From Ignavibacteriaceae bacterium (GTDB taxonomy: Bacteria > Bacteroidota > Ignavibacteria > Ignavibacteriales > Ignavibacteriaceae), in assembly GCA_023229425.1 (NCBI GenBank), contig JALNZG010000004.1, positions 168,929-232,928 of the forward strand: a DNA stretch of 64,000 nt. Direction: 5' to 3'. This document shows positions 1 through 9,544 of the stretch, in pieces. Within the stretch, counting starts at the first letter, position 1; the number at the start of each line of letters is the position of its first letter. Made by a program: the position numbers and the translations under genes. The notes beneath the pieces are model-generated. The model saw nothing but the letters and a program-made list of their open reading frames with translations. It had not been told where the DNA came from and did no database searches.

Positions 1-2
1 GT

Positions 3-194
3 TACCCAATTATTTTTGTTATTCCAAGTTGTTATTTAGTTATAATCGCAGCTTTTTCTTTTCGAATTGCACTAAAGGAATCTTTTAAAATTGGTATTTT
101 GTTTTATGCTTCTGTGGTAATTCTTCACTTTTCTTATGGGATAGGTGTGATTTATTCTTACTTAAGAGATAAATTTAATATTTATTGGAAATAG
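3..194 (+). CDS. C-terminal end of a membrane-anchored glycosyltransferase (partial)
   Basis: An open frame runs in from the left edge and stops at TAG 192-194, giving 63 residues. It is hydrophobic with two likely membrane segments and contains HFSYGIGVIYSYL near its end. A His-rich H-x-x-Y-G-x-G motif followed by a hydrophobic stretch is typical of the C-terminus of family 2 glycosyltransferases of the ExoA type, which build exopolysaccharide on the inner membrane. The following aminotransferase and sugar transferase genes support a polysaccharide role. The catalytic part lies outside the window, so the family call rests on the tail and context only. Confidence 0.55.
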   Translation, partial: YPIIFVIPSCYLVIIAAFSFRIALKESFKIGILFYASVVILHFSYGIGVIYSYLRDKFNIYWK

Positions 195-199
195 ACACA

Positions 200-228
200 T
201 TGTTTTAGGATGCTTTTTGCTATTTTTA
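200..228 (+). promoter_or_regulatory. candidate Bacteroidota-type promoter for the DegT gene
   Basis: TTG at 200-202 is followed after 18 bases by TATTTTTA at 221-228, close to the TTG-N(17-20)-TAnnTTTG pattern of this lineage. It ends 34 bases before the aminotransferase start. The last base of the -7 box is A instead of G, so this is only a candidate. Confidence 0.35.
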
Positions 229-262
229 AAGTATAAATGGAAAAATTTAATATGAAATATTT

Positions 263-1423
263 ATGACTGATAATTTTATACAGTTTCATAAACCCTATAT
301 AAATGATGATGAGATTAACGAAGTCGTTGCCACATTAAAATCCGGCTGGCTCAGCATGGGGCCTAGAACAATTCAGTTCGAAGAAAACTTTAAAAATTAT
401 ATAGGTGCTGACTTTTCTGTTTCAGTTAATTCATGGACAGCGGGAGGTCATTTATCGCTTGAAGCATTAGGTTTACAGCCCGGAGATGAAGTAATTGTTC
501 CTACCATGACTTTTCCTGCGACCGCTGAAATAGTTTATTATTTCGGAGCCAAACCGGTAATAGTTGATGTTGAAGAGGGAACACTTAATATTTCGATCAA
601 GGAAATTGAAAAAGCTATAACGGAAAAAACAAAAGTCATTATTCCCGTACATTATGCAGGGCAACCTGCCGATCTTGATGAAATTAATCAACTTGCCAAA
701 GCTTATAATATTAAAGTAATTGAAGATGCCGCTCACAGCCTACCGTCATATTACAAAGGAGAAAAAATCGGATCAATAAGTGATGTTACGGTATTCAGTT
801 TCTATGCTACTAAAACACTTTGTACAGGGGAAGGGGGAATGATTTGCTCAAATAACGAGGAGTTTTCTGAGCGTACAAGATTAATGAGGATGCACGGAAT
901 GAACCGTGATGCTTGGAAACGTTACTCGGATGCTTGTTCCTGGTATTATGAAATTGTTGGTCCGGGATTTAAGTACAATTTTACCGACTTACAGGCTGCT
1001 CTGGGCTTAATGCAGCTTCGAAAAGTTGATGAAATGCTGGAGATGCGAAAACAAATAGCTGCGCGTTATACAGAAGAACTTAAAAATAACGAATATATTT
1101 ATTTACCTGTTATCAAAGGTGACCGCGAAACATCCTGGCATTTATATCCTATCCGATTAAATTTAGAGGCGCTTACTATTGGGCGGAATGAATTTATAAA
1201 TGAATTAAAAGATTTAGGAGTAGGAACAGGAGTTCATTTTATGCCTGTTCATCAGCATAAATTTTACAAAGATTCCCTAGTCCTTCAAAACGAAGATTAC
1301 CCCGTTGCTAATGATGCATTCAACCGCTTAATTTCCATCCCAATTTATCCCGGAATGATTGACAACGAAGTAATAAAAGTTATCGAATCAATTCATTTTC
1401 TGACAAAAAAATTTAGTCGTTAA
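263..1423 (+). CDS. DegT/DnrJ/EryC1/StrS-family PLP aminotransferase
   Basis: This 386-residue protein is a sugar aminotransferase that would transfer an amino group to a keto-sugar nucleotide to make an amino sugar for a surface glycan. The PLP lysine is K184 in SFYATKTLCTGEGG, and D155 in VIEDAAHS contacts the pyridine nitrogen; both are intact. Length and the full-length fold match the DegT/PseC/PglE group. The start ATG has no clear Shine-Dalgarno sequence, as is common in this lineage. It is followed 16 bases later by a PglC-like sugar transferase, which suggests an operon making a nucleotide-linked amino sugar and loading it on undecaprenyl phosphate. The exact sugar cannot be read from the sequence. 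Confidence 0.9.
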   Translation: MTDNFIQFHKPYINDDEINEVVATLKSGWLSMGPRTIQFEENFKNYIGADFSVSVNSWTAGGHLSLEALGLQPGDEVIVPTMTFPATAEIVYYFGAKPVIVDVEEGTLNISIKEIEKAITEKTKVIIPVHYAGQPADLDEINQLAKAYNIKVIEDAAHSLPSYYKGEKIGSISDVTVFSFYATKTLCTGEGGMICSNNEEFSERTRLMRMHGMNRDAWKRYSDACSWYYEIVGPGFKYNFTDLQAALGLMQLRKVDEMLEMRKQIAARYTEELKNNEYIYLPVIKGDRETSWHLYPIRLNLEALTIGRNEFINELKDLGVGTGVHFMPVHQHKFYKDSLVLQNEDYPVANDAFNRLISIPIYPGMIDNEVIKVIESIHFLTKKFSR

Positions 1424-1439
1424 CCATTTTATTATTTTT

Positions 1440-2015
1440 ATGGGCAGAGAAGGAAGCTTTATTAAACGATTTTCCGATATAACAATTAGCGTTTGTGTTC
1501 TTCTCTTTAGTTCTCCAATAATATTACTTGCCATGATAGCGGTTCGTCTTGAAACTCCAGGTCCGGCAATATTTGTACAGCAGAGAACCGGAAAAAATGG
1601 GAAACCATTTAAAATGTTTAAACTGCGTGGAATGGTAGAAAATGCTTTGGAAATTGGGCCAAATTTAACGCAAGTGAACGATCCGCGGTTGACAAAAACT
1701 GGAAAGTTATTTAGAAGGCTAAGCATTGACGAACTTCCTCAATTTATTAATGTGTTAAATGGGACAATGTCCATTGTTGGTCCTCGTCCGGAAATTGTAG
1801 AGATTACCGAGATGTACACTAAAGAACAAAAAGAAGTATTTCGATTTAAACCGGGGTTAACCGGCATCTCACAAATTAACGGAAGACAGCTTTTAACGCC
1901 GGAGAAAAGAACCATGATGGAAGTGGATTACTATGAGCGTTCTACTTTTTTTTCTGATTTGTTCATAATTCTAAAGACACCACTCGTTATTCTCACGAAC
2001 GAAGGAAATATTTGA
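1440..2015 (+). CDS. undecaprenyl-phosphate sugar-1-phosphate transferase (PglC/WcaJ C-terminal type)
   Basis: This 191-residue bacterial sugar transferase (PF02397 type) would start glycan assembly by moving a sugar-1-phosphate from a nucleotide sugar to undecaprenyl phosphate at the inner membrane. A KRFSD start, one hydrophobic re-entrant segment at about residues 12-32, the catalytic Asp-Glu pair in SIDELPQ, and the VGPRPE motif are all present. The short length is the minimal PglC form, without the polytopic domain of WcaJ. The usual KFRSM motif reads KLRGM. It sits after the aminotransferase and its stop overlaps the start of the next gene (TGATG), which suggests translational coupling. 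Confidence 0.9.
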   Translation: MGREGSFIKRFSDITISVCVLLFSSPIILLAMIAVRLETPGPAIFVQQRTGKNGKPFKMFKLRGMVENALEIGPNLTQVNDPRLTKTGKLFRRLSIDELPQFINVLNGTMSIVGPRPEIVEITEMYTKEQKEVFRFKPGLTGISQINGRQLLTPEKRTMMEVDYYERSTFFSDLFIILKTPLVILTNEGNI

Positions 2016-3688
2016 TGAATGCAAAAAACATTTGGTTTCTCTACCTCATGTTTCCGATTCTCACTTTTTCTCAAAATTTATCTGTCCAGACAAAAAATCC
2101 GGTTTATGATTATTTAAATCAACTTCGGGTTAAAAATATTCTTCCTCATTATGAGGACGTTGTGCTGCCATTAACGCGAGGAGAAATCTCCGATCAATTA
2201 CAAAAAGTTAAAAATTTTTCATTCTCCCTGTCAGTTATTGATAAAGAAAAACTTAATCTCTTCATGCAATATTTCCCATCGCAAAGGAAATTGCAAAACT
2301 CTTTTTTTGGCAATGATTCTTTCCTATTAGCACAGCATTTCTTATCGGATAAGGAAAATTTTGCATACCTCTATCAAGATTCTCTAATTTCATTTTCAAT
2401 TGCTCCGATAATGTCGACAAAAAATATTTTTATTAAAGATAAAAATGATCAGGGGCGATTTGCGCATTTAATAACTTATGGCGGTGCATTTGCATTTGAA
2501 TATAGCAATTGGTTTGCGGCCTATCTTGAAGCATGGAATGGTTTTCAAACCGGTGACCGTAAATCTTCGATGACAGATCAGAGAGTCCGGCAAAGTTTTT
2601 CTTTTAATCAAACAAAAATTAATTATTTCGATCAAACCTCCGGATATGTAACACTGAAAAAGGACATTTTCAAATTACAAATCGGAAGAGAAAGAATTTT
2701 GTGGGGAGTTGATAGATTTGATCAGTCTATTCTCAATGAAACACCCCAAGCGTTTGACTTTGTAAAATTCGATATTTCTTACAAACAATTTTCTTGTACA
2801 TTTTTACATGGGTGGCTCATCCAACCGGCAACAACCATGTTCGTAGATTCTTTGCGATACAACGTTAAGAATCGCAATCCCAAATACATTGTTACTAGTA
2901 GAATTGGATATCAACCGTTTCCAAATCTTTCTTTTGGAGTCGGACAAACAATAATTTATGCAAACCGCCCTTTGGAATTAGCTTATCTCAATCCATTTTT
3001 ACTTTGGGAATCGGTGCAACGTTCGCTGAACGATCTCGACAATTCTTTTCTCCATTTAGATTCGCGTTACCGTCCATTTAACGGTTTTGAAATAAATGGA
3101 ACACTCACGTTTGATGATATAAATTTTAATTTTCTGAAAAAAGACAAATGGAATTCTGCAGGTAATAGAATTGCTTGGCAACTCGGTTTTGCGGCAGCAG
3201 TTCCTTTTTTATCGGAAAGATTTATGGTTTATGGAGATTATGTTCAAATAAGACCCTATACATATTCGCATCCCGACGGTGGGGAAGTATTAACTTATAC
3301 GAATAATGGTTTTCCGCTTGGTCTTGATCTTGAGCCGAATACAGCAATGACAAGTTTTAAAGTGGTTTATGATTTCACTGAAAAGTTATCCTCCTCATTT
3401 TTATTCAGGCACACAATTCATGGGGATAATATTTATGATGCATCAGGAGGTTTAGTAAGAAATGTAGGTGGAGACATTTATTTAAGCACAAGGTATTTTG
3501 ACCCCAATATTGCTTTGTTTTTGGACGGTGAAAGAGTTACTGCAAATTTGTACAACTTAACTTTTCGCTATTTAGTATCGTATAATATAAATATATTATT
3601 ACAAGGACAATATTCACGGTATGTCAAGATGAAAGACGTTAATGAAACATTTTTATCTTCTTTGCAGATCAATTACAATTTTTATTAG
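2015..3688 (+). CDS. Wzi-like capsule/outer-membrane beta-barrel protein
   Basis: This 557-residue protein has an N-terminal signal peptide (about residues 1-20, ending near TFSQ) and many alternating hydrophobic strands with aromatic ends, including a terminal strand ending in Phe-Tyr. That is the pattern of an outer-membrane beta barrel. The block around GRERILWGVDRFDQSI resembles the capsule assembly Wzi family (PF14052), which anchors polysaccharide at the outer membrane. The ATG at 2015 overlaps the preceding stop by one base; the TTG at 2012 is less likely. Its coupling to glycan biosynthesis genes supports a role in surface polysaccharide attachment. The family call is from pattern recognition. 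Confidence 0.7.
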   Translation: MNAKNIWFLYLMFPILTFSQNLSVQTKNPVYDYLNQLRVKNILPHYEDVVLPLTRGEISDQLQKVKNFSFSLSVIDKEKLNLFMQYFPSQRKLQNSFFGNDSFLLAQHFLSDKENFAYLYQDSLISFSIAPIMSTKNIFIKDKNDQGRFAHLITYGGAFAFEYSNWFAAYLEAWNGFQTGDRKSSMTDQRVRQSFSFNQTKINYFDQTSGYVTLKKDIFKLQIGRERILWGVDRFDQSILNETPQAFDFVKFDISYKQFSCTFLHGWLIQPATTMFVDSLRYNVKNRNPKYIVTSRIGYQPFPNLSFGVGQTIIYANRPLELAYLNPFLLWESVQRSLNDLDNSFLHLDSRYRPFNGFEINGTLTFDDINFNFLKKDKWNSAGNRIAWQLGFAAAVPFLSERFMVYGDYVQIRPYTYSHPDGGEVLTYTNNGFPLGLDLEPNTAMTSFKVVYDFTEKLSSSFLFRHTIHGDNIYDASGGLVRNVGGDIYLSTRYFDPNIALFLDGERVTANLYNLTFRYLVSYNINILLQGQYSRYVKMKDVNETFLSSLQINYNFY

Positions 3689-3771
3689 CTGGAAAAACAA
3701 AAAAGAACTTTTTTTTAGTGTTGATTCTTTGCAACAACTTTAGAAGTTTGAATTAAAAATAAAATCTATTT

Positions 3772-6700
3772 ATGAAAATATTCCTCAGTCTTTTTTTGTC
3801 GAGCGTCCTATTTGCTCAGAGCCCTAAAGTTTTAGAATCATCAGCAGAATCCATCATCATTGAATTCTCTTTTGCCGGCATGTACCAAGTAAAAGATACA
3901 ACTCTGGATGGTAAAACATTTCAGAAAATTATTGGAGGGAACTTTATCCCCGATCAGGAAGGAGAACCGGCTTTACCTCAAGAATTTATTTCACTTGGTA
4001 TAAAAAATGGGGCCTCTCTAACGTTTAAAATTTTGTCGGATCAAAAACAAGTATTTAAAAACAAATTCCTTCTTCCATATTTTATAAACGCCGCTAATGG
4101 CATCAATTCTGCTATTCAATATGCTGGTACTATCTATAAAAAAAATCAAGATTATCCTTCAGATGCAATTTTTGTTTATCCTTCTTATGTATATCGTTTA
4201 GCAGCGATTCGGCAGATTGGAATATATCCTTTCCAATTTAATCCGGTAACCCGTGAATTGGTTTTTCATCAAAAAATGATTGTTCAATTTTTTTATAAAA
4301 ATCAAAATGAAATATTTGAAACCGGGAGATCTCTTGATAAATCAACCGATGAATACCTCAAGGGAACAGTTCTGAATTATTCTGTTTCAAAAAATTGGAT
4401 GAGCGGGAAAAAAGTTGAGAACAGATTTTCTAAAAAAGAAAATGATTATTGGTACAATCCCCAGTTTAGCTGGTTAAAGTTGTTTATAAAAAAGGAAGGG
4501 ATTTATCGCGTTTCGTTTTCTGATCTCATAGATGCAAATTCGTCACTGTTACAAAATATTGCAATAAGAAAAATTAATTTATTCAATAACGGTGAAGAAA
4601 TCCCTTTAGAAATATTTGATGAAGACGGAGATAGTTTATTTAATAATGATGATTTTTTTCAATTTGTTGGTAAAGTAATCAACCCTTCACCCTTCAGTAA
4701 GTTGAATATTTATAATAATTCTAACGTTTATTGGCTAACGCTAAATAGTATTTCTGATGGGAAAAGATATAAGGAGCTAGATGGGTATAGCGGCGGATGG
4801 GGAAAAACTTTTCAGCAAAGTTTAGTTACACTACACTTTGAAAAAGATATTTTATACGAGCGCTTAGGTTATGCTAAAAATCTTGAAAGAGATTTTTGGT
4901 ATTGGGGAAAAGCAAGCGGAGTTAACGGAATCCCATCTGAAGTTTTTATAGCGCCATTTTCAAGTTTTGAAAATTATTTCCCTGATTCAAATATGGTTGC
5001 CATGCGTGTAAATATGCATGGTTTAACTGATTATTCCACTATCATTCCGGATCACAGGGCCAAAATATCTTTAACAAGTCAACTTATTGACTCGGTTGAA
5101 TGGGATGGTCAGACATCTGTTACTTTTACAAAAGAAATTGACACAAAAAAAATCGGAATCTTTTCCGACAATAATTTACAGGTTGCAGTAAATGGAGTAA
5201 TTACAGCTAACACAACTTACCCTGAACAATCCAGGTCGGATGAAATTAGAATTAATTGGGTTGAATTTGATTATTGGAGGGAGAATAGGGTTGATGGGAA
5301 ATATTTTCATTATTGTGCAACCCAAGAAATGTTCGGGAAAAGCAGGTTTAGTGTATGGAACTGGACAACTAACGATATGCGTGTTTATATTCCTGAAAGA
5401 AATGAAGTTCTATATAACCCATTTTTCACCCAAAATCAGTACAGAGAAGTTTTGTTTGTTGATAGCACAACTACTAAGACGGATTATTACTGCACCAGCA
5501 TCAGCAATTATTTAAATGTTGATTCAATTAAAATTGATACTCCTTCTCAACTCAGGAATAAAAATCAAGGTGTTGATTATCTCATCATCACACATAAAAA
5601 TTTTCTTCCTGCTGCCGAAAGATTAAAACAATTCAGAGAGACAAATTGCCCTGATTCTTCGCTTGAAACTCCTCGAATTCAAATTACAACCATTGACGAT
5701 ATCTATGATGAATTTTCATACGGCTTGCTTGATCCTCTTGCCGTTCAATCATATATCAAATATGCGTTTGAGAATTATTCGGGAACACCAATCTCTTACG
5801 TTGTTTTATTAGGTGACATGAGCTATGATTATAGAGAATTGTTCCCGACGAACAGGAAAAATTTTGTTCCATCCATGCCTTATCATTCTGACACGTACGG
5901 GTTAGCCGCAAGTGATAATATGTTCGTTGCTGTCAGTGGTGATGATGTCGCCCCCGATGTCGCTATAGGAAGGTTATCATGCGAAACATTAACCGAAGCG
6001 AATAATCTCATTGATAAACTTATGTCATATCCTGGCGACGCTGGAAAAATTTGGAGGCAGAATTCACTTCTGGTAGCTTCAGGCCAGGATTTGAATGATG
6101 AATTATCTTTCGGTTTTAATAATGCGAGCATAGATTTGGAAAGAAATTATTTAACTCCAAATGGATTTAGTGCCAAAAAAGTTTTTCGATACCCGAGCAG
6201 TCCTGAACATCTCCCATTTCAAGGTGGTGGTGCAGAAATACGGAAAGGAATTGATAGTGGTGCTGTTATTGTAAATTATTACGGACACGGCGGCGGATAT
6301 CAATGGGATTTAATTTTTCTAACGGATGATATTTATATGCTTAATAACGAAGGGAGACTACCATTTATCTCCAGCGTTACCTGTTATACTGCTCACTTCG
6401 ATAATCAAGATGTTTTCGGAGAACAGTTTAATAAAGTTCCCGGCAAAGGTTCAATTGCTTTTTGGGGAAGTTCGGGTTTAACGAGTTTTGGTGCTGGAAA
6501 AAATATTGATGAACTTTTTTTTGATGAAGTATACTCAAAGAAAAATTATATTCTCGGAAAAGCTATTCTGAATGCAAAAAACAGAACTGCTTCTACCGGT
6601 ACGTTTACTGATCAAATTGCATTGCTTACGTTACTTGGAGACCCACTGCTTGAATTAGCTTTTCCCCAAAAACCGGATTATTCAGTTTCTGAAAATTTAG

Positions 6701-9483
6701 TAAGTATAAATCCCGAATTCCCATTAGCAAATAACCCTGTTCAAGTAAAAATTTATATTAAAAATTTCGGATTTATTAAACCGGAGGATTCCTTATCAGT
6801 TGAACTTTATGTAATTGATAAAAATGTTAAAAATGTGATCGGTTCAAAAAAAATTAAATCGTTCGGAATAATGGATTCAGTAGGTTTTCTATGGACACCC
6901 TTGCAAGATGCTGCGAACACTCTCATTGTAGATGTTAACGCAGATCGGAATGCTTCCGAAGATGACTTTTCTGATAACGAATGTGTTAAGTCAGTTTATG
7001 TTTATAAAACCAATGAACCCAACATTATTAAACCGGTAAATGGATTTACTTCAAATAAAAATAGCATTGAATTCCTTTTTGCTGATATTGGTGAATACAT
7101 TGATAAAAAACTCATGTATCAAATTCAAATTGATACTTCTTTGTCCTTCGAAAAACCTTTAGTGGACTTCAAAAATATTTCTCCTTCAAATGGGATAGTG
7201 GAGTGGACTTATTCTCCGGCAGACAGTGGTATTTATTTTTGGCGGACCCGAAGTTGGGCTGGAATTGATTCTAGTAAATGGACTGAAACATCAACTTTTA
7301 ATATTACTGGTTCTGGATCAGAGAGTATTTCTTTTTCTGAAAAACAACTTAAACTTTTTGAACCTGCCATGCCGTCAGGCGGGTCGGAAAATATTTATTA
7401 TTCGGATTCATTAAAAGGACTTTCACTTAATGCATCTTTTCTCCCGGCAAAACCTACAAACAGCAAATATTTAGGAAATTTTCCTGTCACTCTTCCTGCA
7501 GGCATAAATGGATTAAGTGCGATCACAACCGATGGAAAATACTTGTATGTCGGTGCTATGTATTACTACAATGGACAACAATCGAAAATTTATAAGATCG
7601 GTACGGGTAATGGTTCGGTCGAAGGTCAATCCTACGGTGAACTTTCTCCTGCAACCTTCCCAATTTTTCATACGATATTTTATCTTAATGGAAAGGTTTA
7701 CATCGCTGCCGGTTCTTCAAGTTATTTAAAACAGATTGATGTACTAACGGGTGATACTGCTTCGGTCTTTATTTCCGGAGGTTTTATAAATGAAAACTCC
7801 AGAGAGAAAGACGGTGGTTTTTATCTTTGCTCTGATGGAAGGTATGTTTATAATTTAGGAATATTTGATACCACCGGCGCTTATAAATATCGTTTAAGAA
7901 TTCTCGATCCTCAAAATAATTGGACAAAAGTTGGGGAGGATAGAGAGCTAAGTGGAACAAGTTATGACTATTTCAGTAGTTTCTTTGTAATTGATGATTA
8001 CCTCTACGCCTTCGAGTATGGGAATTCGAATTATATGCGTCGGTTTGATTTAACTACTAATCCTATCCGTTTTGAAGAAGAATGGCTTACTTTTACTCGT
8101 TTTCAAGGTTATTTTTCATGGACGTATGATCAAAATGCAAATGTTCTTTACACAAGTGTTTTTCGCCAGGGGTTTGATCCCAGAATTGCGAAATTTACGG
8201 GGAAATATAAAAACACTGAAGGAAGAATTGTGACTTCTGCTTTTGGTCCGGCTAAAAATTGGAATTCGGTTTCTTATAACGTTGATAAAAATAATGCCGA
8301 TGCATCCATTAATTTTCAGTTGGAGAAGTATGATAAGAATTTGCAACAATGGGAATTAGCGAAAGAGAATATTCCAACTCCTTTTCTTCTTGATACTCTT
8401 GCACTTCCTGTCAATTCAGTACTGCGGCTTTCGATAAAGTTAAAAGATACTTCAACTGTATCTGGTAATGCACTTAATATTCGTAAAATCGGATGGAATT
8501 TTTCTCTTCCAACTGAATTATCTATCTCTAAAAATGGGTTACAGTTTAATTCCGATTCTTTACTCCAAGGGTTTCCGCTAGAGTTTCACATAACTCCCCA
8601 AAACATCAGCAGCACTCCTTCCGATACTTTCCAGATCGCTTGCTACCTTGATGGTGATACAATTCCTTTTTACAGCAATAAAACTATACTAAAGGCGGAT
8701 TCGTCTATCACTTTTAATTCTGTATTAGAAACTGCAAAAATTGGCGACCAGCATAAAATTAAGGTTGAAATAAAACCGTACGAATCTGAAACCTTCTCAT
8801 TCAATAACTTCATTGAAAAGAAATTTTTTATTCGCTACGATACGTTACGTCCTACTCTTCAAATATTAATTGATGGAAGAGAAATTCTTGACGGCGATAT
8901 CGTTTCAAAAGAACCGGAGATTGAAGTCTCTTTAAAAGATAACTCACCTTTACCGATTTCTAAAAATAATTTTTCAATTTCAGTTGATAATATCCCGGTT
9001 GATGTTACGAATATTAGGGATTCTATTAGCCCATATCCCAATAATCAAACGATACTTAAGTGGAAAGAATTATCGCTTAAAGAGGGGGAACATTTTCTTG
9101 ATGTTTTTGCGAAAGATTCTTCCGGAAATTATTTTGATGCTTCTGTTCGCAGAACGGTTTTTTATACTTACACTGAAAACGATATAAAATATGTTTATAA
9201 TTACCCTAATCCATTCGCATCGCGAACTCACTTCACTTTTGAACTACGGGGTGAACGTAAACCGGATGAGATGACTATCAGAATATTTACGATTGCCGGA
9301 AGGTTAATTAAAGAAATTAAACCCTCGTCCGGAGATTTTTCAGTCGGATTTAATAAAATCTTTTGGGACGGGAAAGATCAGGACGGTGATCCGATCGCGA
9401 ATGGTTTATATCTCTATAAAGTGATTGCGAAGTTTAATGATAAAACAGTAACTACAACGCAAAAACTTGTGAAGATGGAGTAG
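3772..9483 (+). CDS. large secreted C25 (gingipain/PorU-type) cysteine protease with T9SS sorting domain
   Basis: This 1903-residue protein begins with a signal peptide (residues 1-15). A C25 peptidase domain lies at about residues 600-985, with the catalytic pair H839 in NYYGHGGG and C871 in SSVTCYTAHF. After it come Ig-like regions, a repeat region at about 1220-1480 that reads like a beta-propeller (DGKYLYVGA, NGKVYIAAG, DGRYVYNLG), and a terminal domain from about 1810 starting NYPNPF and ending DGDPIANGLYLYKV, the FlgD-like/type IX sorting domain. The type IX sortase PorU is also C25 but normally lacks this sorting domain, so a secreted surface protease is more likely than the sortase itself. 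A GC-rich palindrome-like insert lies in frame at 7361-7385. Confidence 0.85.
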   Translation: MKIFLSLFLSSVLFAQSPKVLESSAESIIIEFSFAGMYQVKDTTLDGKTFQKIIGGNFIPDQEGEPALPQEFISLGIKNGASLTFKILSDQKQVFKNKFLLPYFINAANGINSAIQYAGTIYKKNQDYPSDAIFVYPSYVYRLAAIRQIGIYPFQFNPVTRELVFHQKMIVQFFYKNQNEIFETGRSLDKSTDEYLKGTVLNYSVSKNWMSGKKVENRFSKKENDYWYNPQFSWLKLFIKKEGIYRVSFSDLIDANSSLLQNIAIRKINLFNNGEEIPLEIFDEDGDSLFNNDDFFQFVGKVINPSPFSKLNIYNNSNVYWLTLNSISDGKRYKELDGYSGGWGKTFQQSLVTLHFEKDILYERLGYAKNLERDFWYWGKASGVNGIPSEVFIAPFSSFENYFPDSNMVAMRVNMHGLTDYSTIIPDHRAKISLTSQLIDSVEWDGQTSVTFTKEIDTKKIGIFSDNNLQVAVNGVITANTTYPEQSRSDEIRINWVEFDYWRENRVDGKYFHYCATQEMFGKSRFSVWNWTTNDMRVYIPERNEVLYNPFFTQNQYREVLFVDSTTTKTDYYCTSISNYLNVDSIKIDTPSQLRNKNQGVDYLIITHKNFLPAAERLKQFRETNCPDSSLETPRIQITTIDDIYDEFSYGLLDPLAVQSYIKYAFENYSGTPISYVVLLGDMSYDYRELFPTNRKNFVPSMPYHSDTYGLAASDNMFVAVSGDDVAPDVAIGRLSCETLTEANNLIDKLMSYPGDAGKIWRQNSLLVASGQDLNDELSFGFNNASIDLERNYLTPNGFSAKKVFRYPSSPEHLPFQGGGAEIRKGIDSGAVIVNYYGHGGGYQWDLIFLTDDIYMLNNEGRLPFISSVTCYTAHFDNQDVFGEQFNKVPGKGSIAFWGSSGLTSFGAGKNIDELFFDEVYSKKNYILGKAILNAKNRTASTGTFTDQIALLTLLGDPLLELAFPQKPDYSVSENLVSINPEFPLANNPVQVKIYIKNFGFIKPEDSLSVELYVIDKNVKNVIGSKKIKSFGIMDSVGFLWTPLQDAANTLIVDVNADRNASEDDFSDNECVKSVYVYKTNEPNIIKPVNGFTSNKNSIEFLFADIGEYIDKKLMYQIQIDTSLSFEKPLVDFKNISPSNGIVEWTYSPADSGIYFWRTRSWAGIDSSKWTETSTFNITGSGSESISFSEKQLKLFEPAMPSGGSENIYYSDSLKGLSLNASFLPAKPTNSKYLGNFPVTLPAGINGLSAITTDGKYLYVGAMYYYNGQQSKIYKIGTGNGSVEGQSYGELSPATFPIFHTIFYLNGKVYIAAGSSSYLKQIDVLTGDTASVFISGGFINENSREKDGGFYLCSDGRYVYNLGIFDTTGAYKYRLRILDPQNNWTKVGEDRELSGTSYDYFSSFFVIDDYLYAFEYGNSNYMRRFDLTTNPIRFEEEWLTFTRFQGYFSWTYDQNANVLYTSVFRQGFDPRIAKFTGKYKNTEGRIVTSAFGPAKNWNSVSYNVDKNNADASINFQLEKYDKNLQQWELAKENIPTPFLLDTLALPVNSVLRLSIKLKDTSTVSGNALNIRKIGWNFSLPTELSISKNGLQFNSDSLLQGFPLEFHITPQNISSTPSDTFQIACYLDGDTIPFYSNKTILKADSSITFNSVLETAKIGDQHKIKVEIKPYESETFSFNNFIEKKFFIRYDTLRPTLQILIDGREILDGDIVSKEPEIEVSLKDNSPLPISKNNFSISVDNIPVDVTNIRDSISPYPNNQTILKWKELSLKEGEHFLDVFAKDSSGNYFDASVRRTVFYTYTENDIKYVYNYPNPFASRTHFTFELRGERKPDEMTIRIFTIAGRLIKEIKPSSGDFSVGFNKIFWDGKDQDGDPIANGLYLYKVIAKFNDKTVTTTQKLVKME

Positions 9484-9544
9484 CTAACCGTTTCTTACTA
9501 ACCTGGAAAATCCTTAATTTTACACAATTAATTATGAGGAAAAA

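Noticed and set aside
3772..9483. Naming the C25 protease as the type IX sortase PorU
   Set aside because: PorU normally lacks a C-terminal sorting domain; this protein has one, plus extra repeat domains.
9484..9544. glmS ribozyme in the glmS leader
   Set aside because: The leader is only 61 bases and shows none of the ribozyme core.
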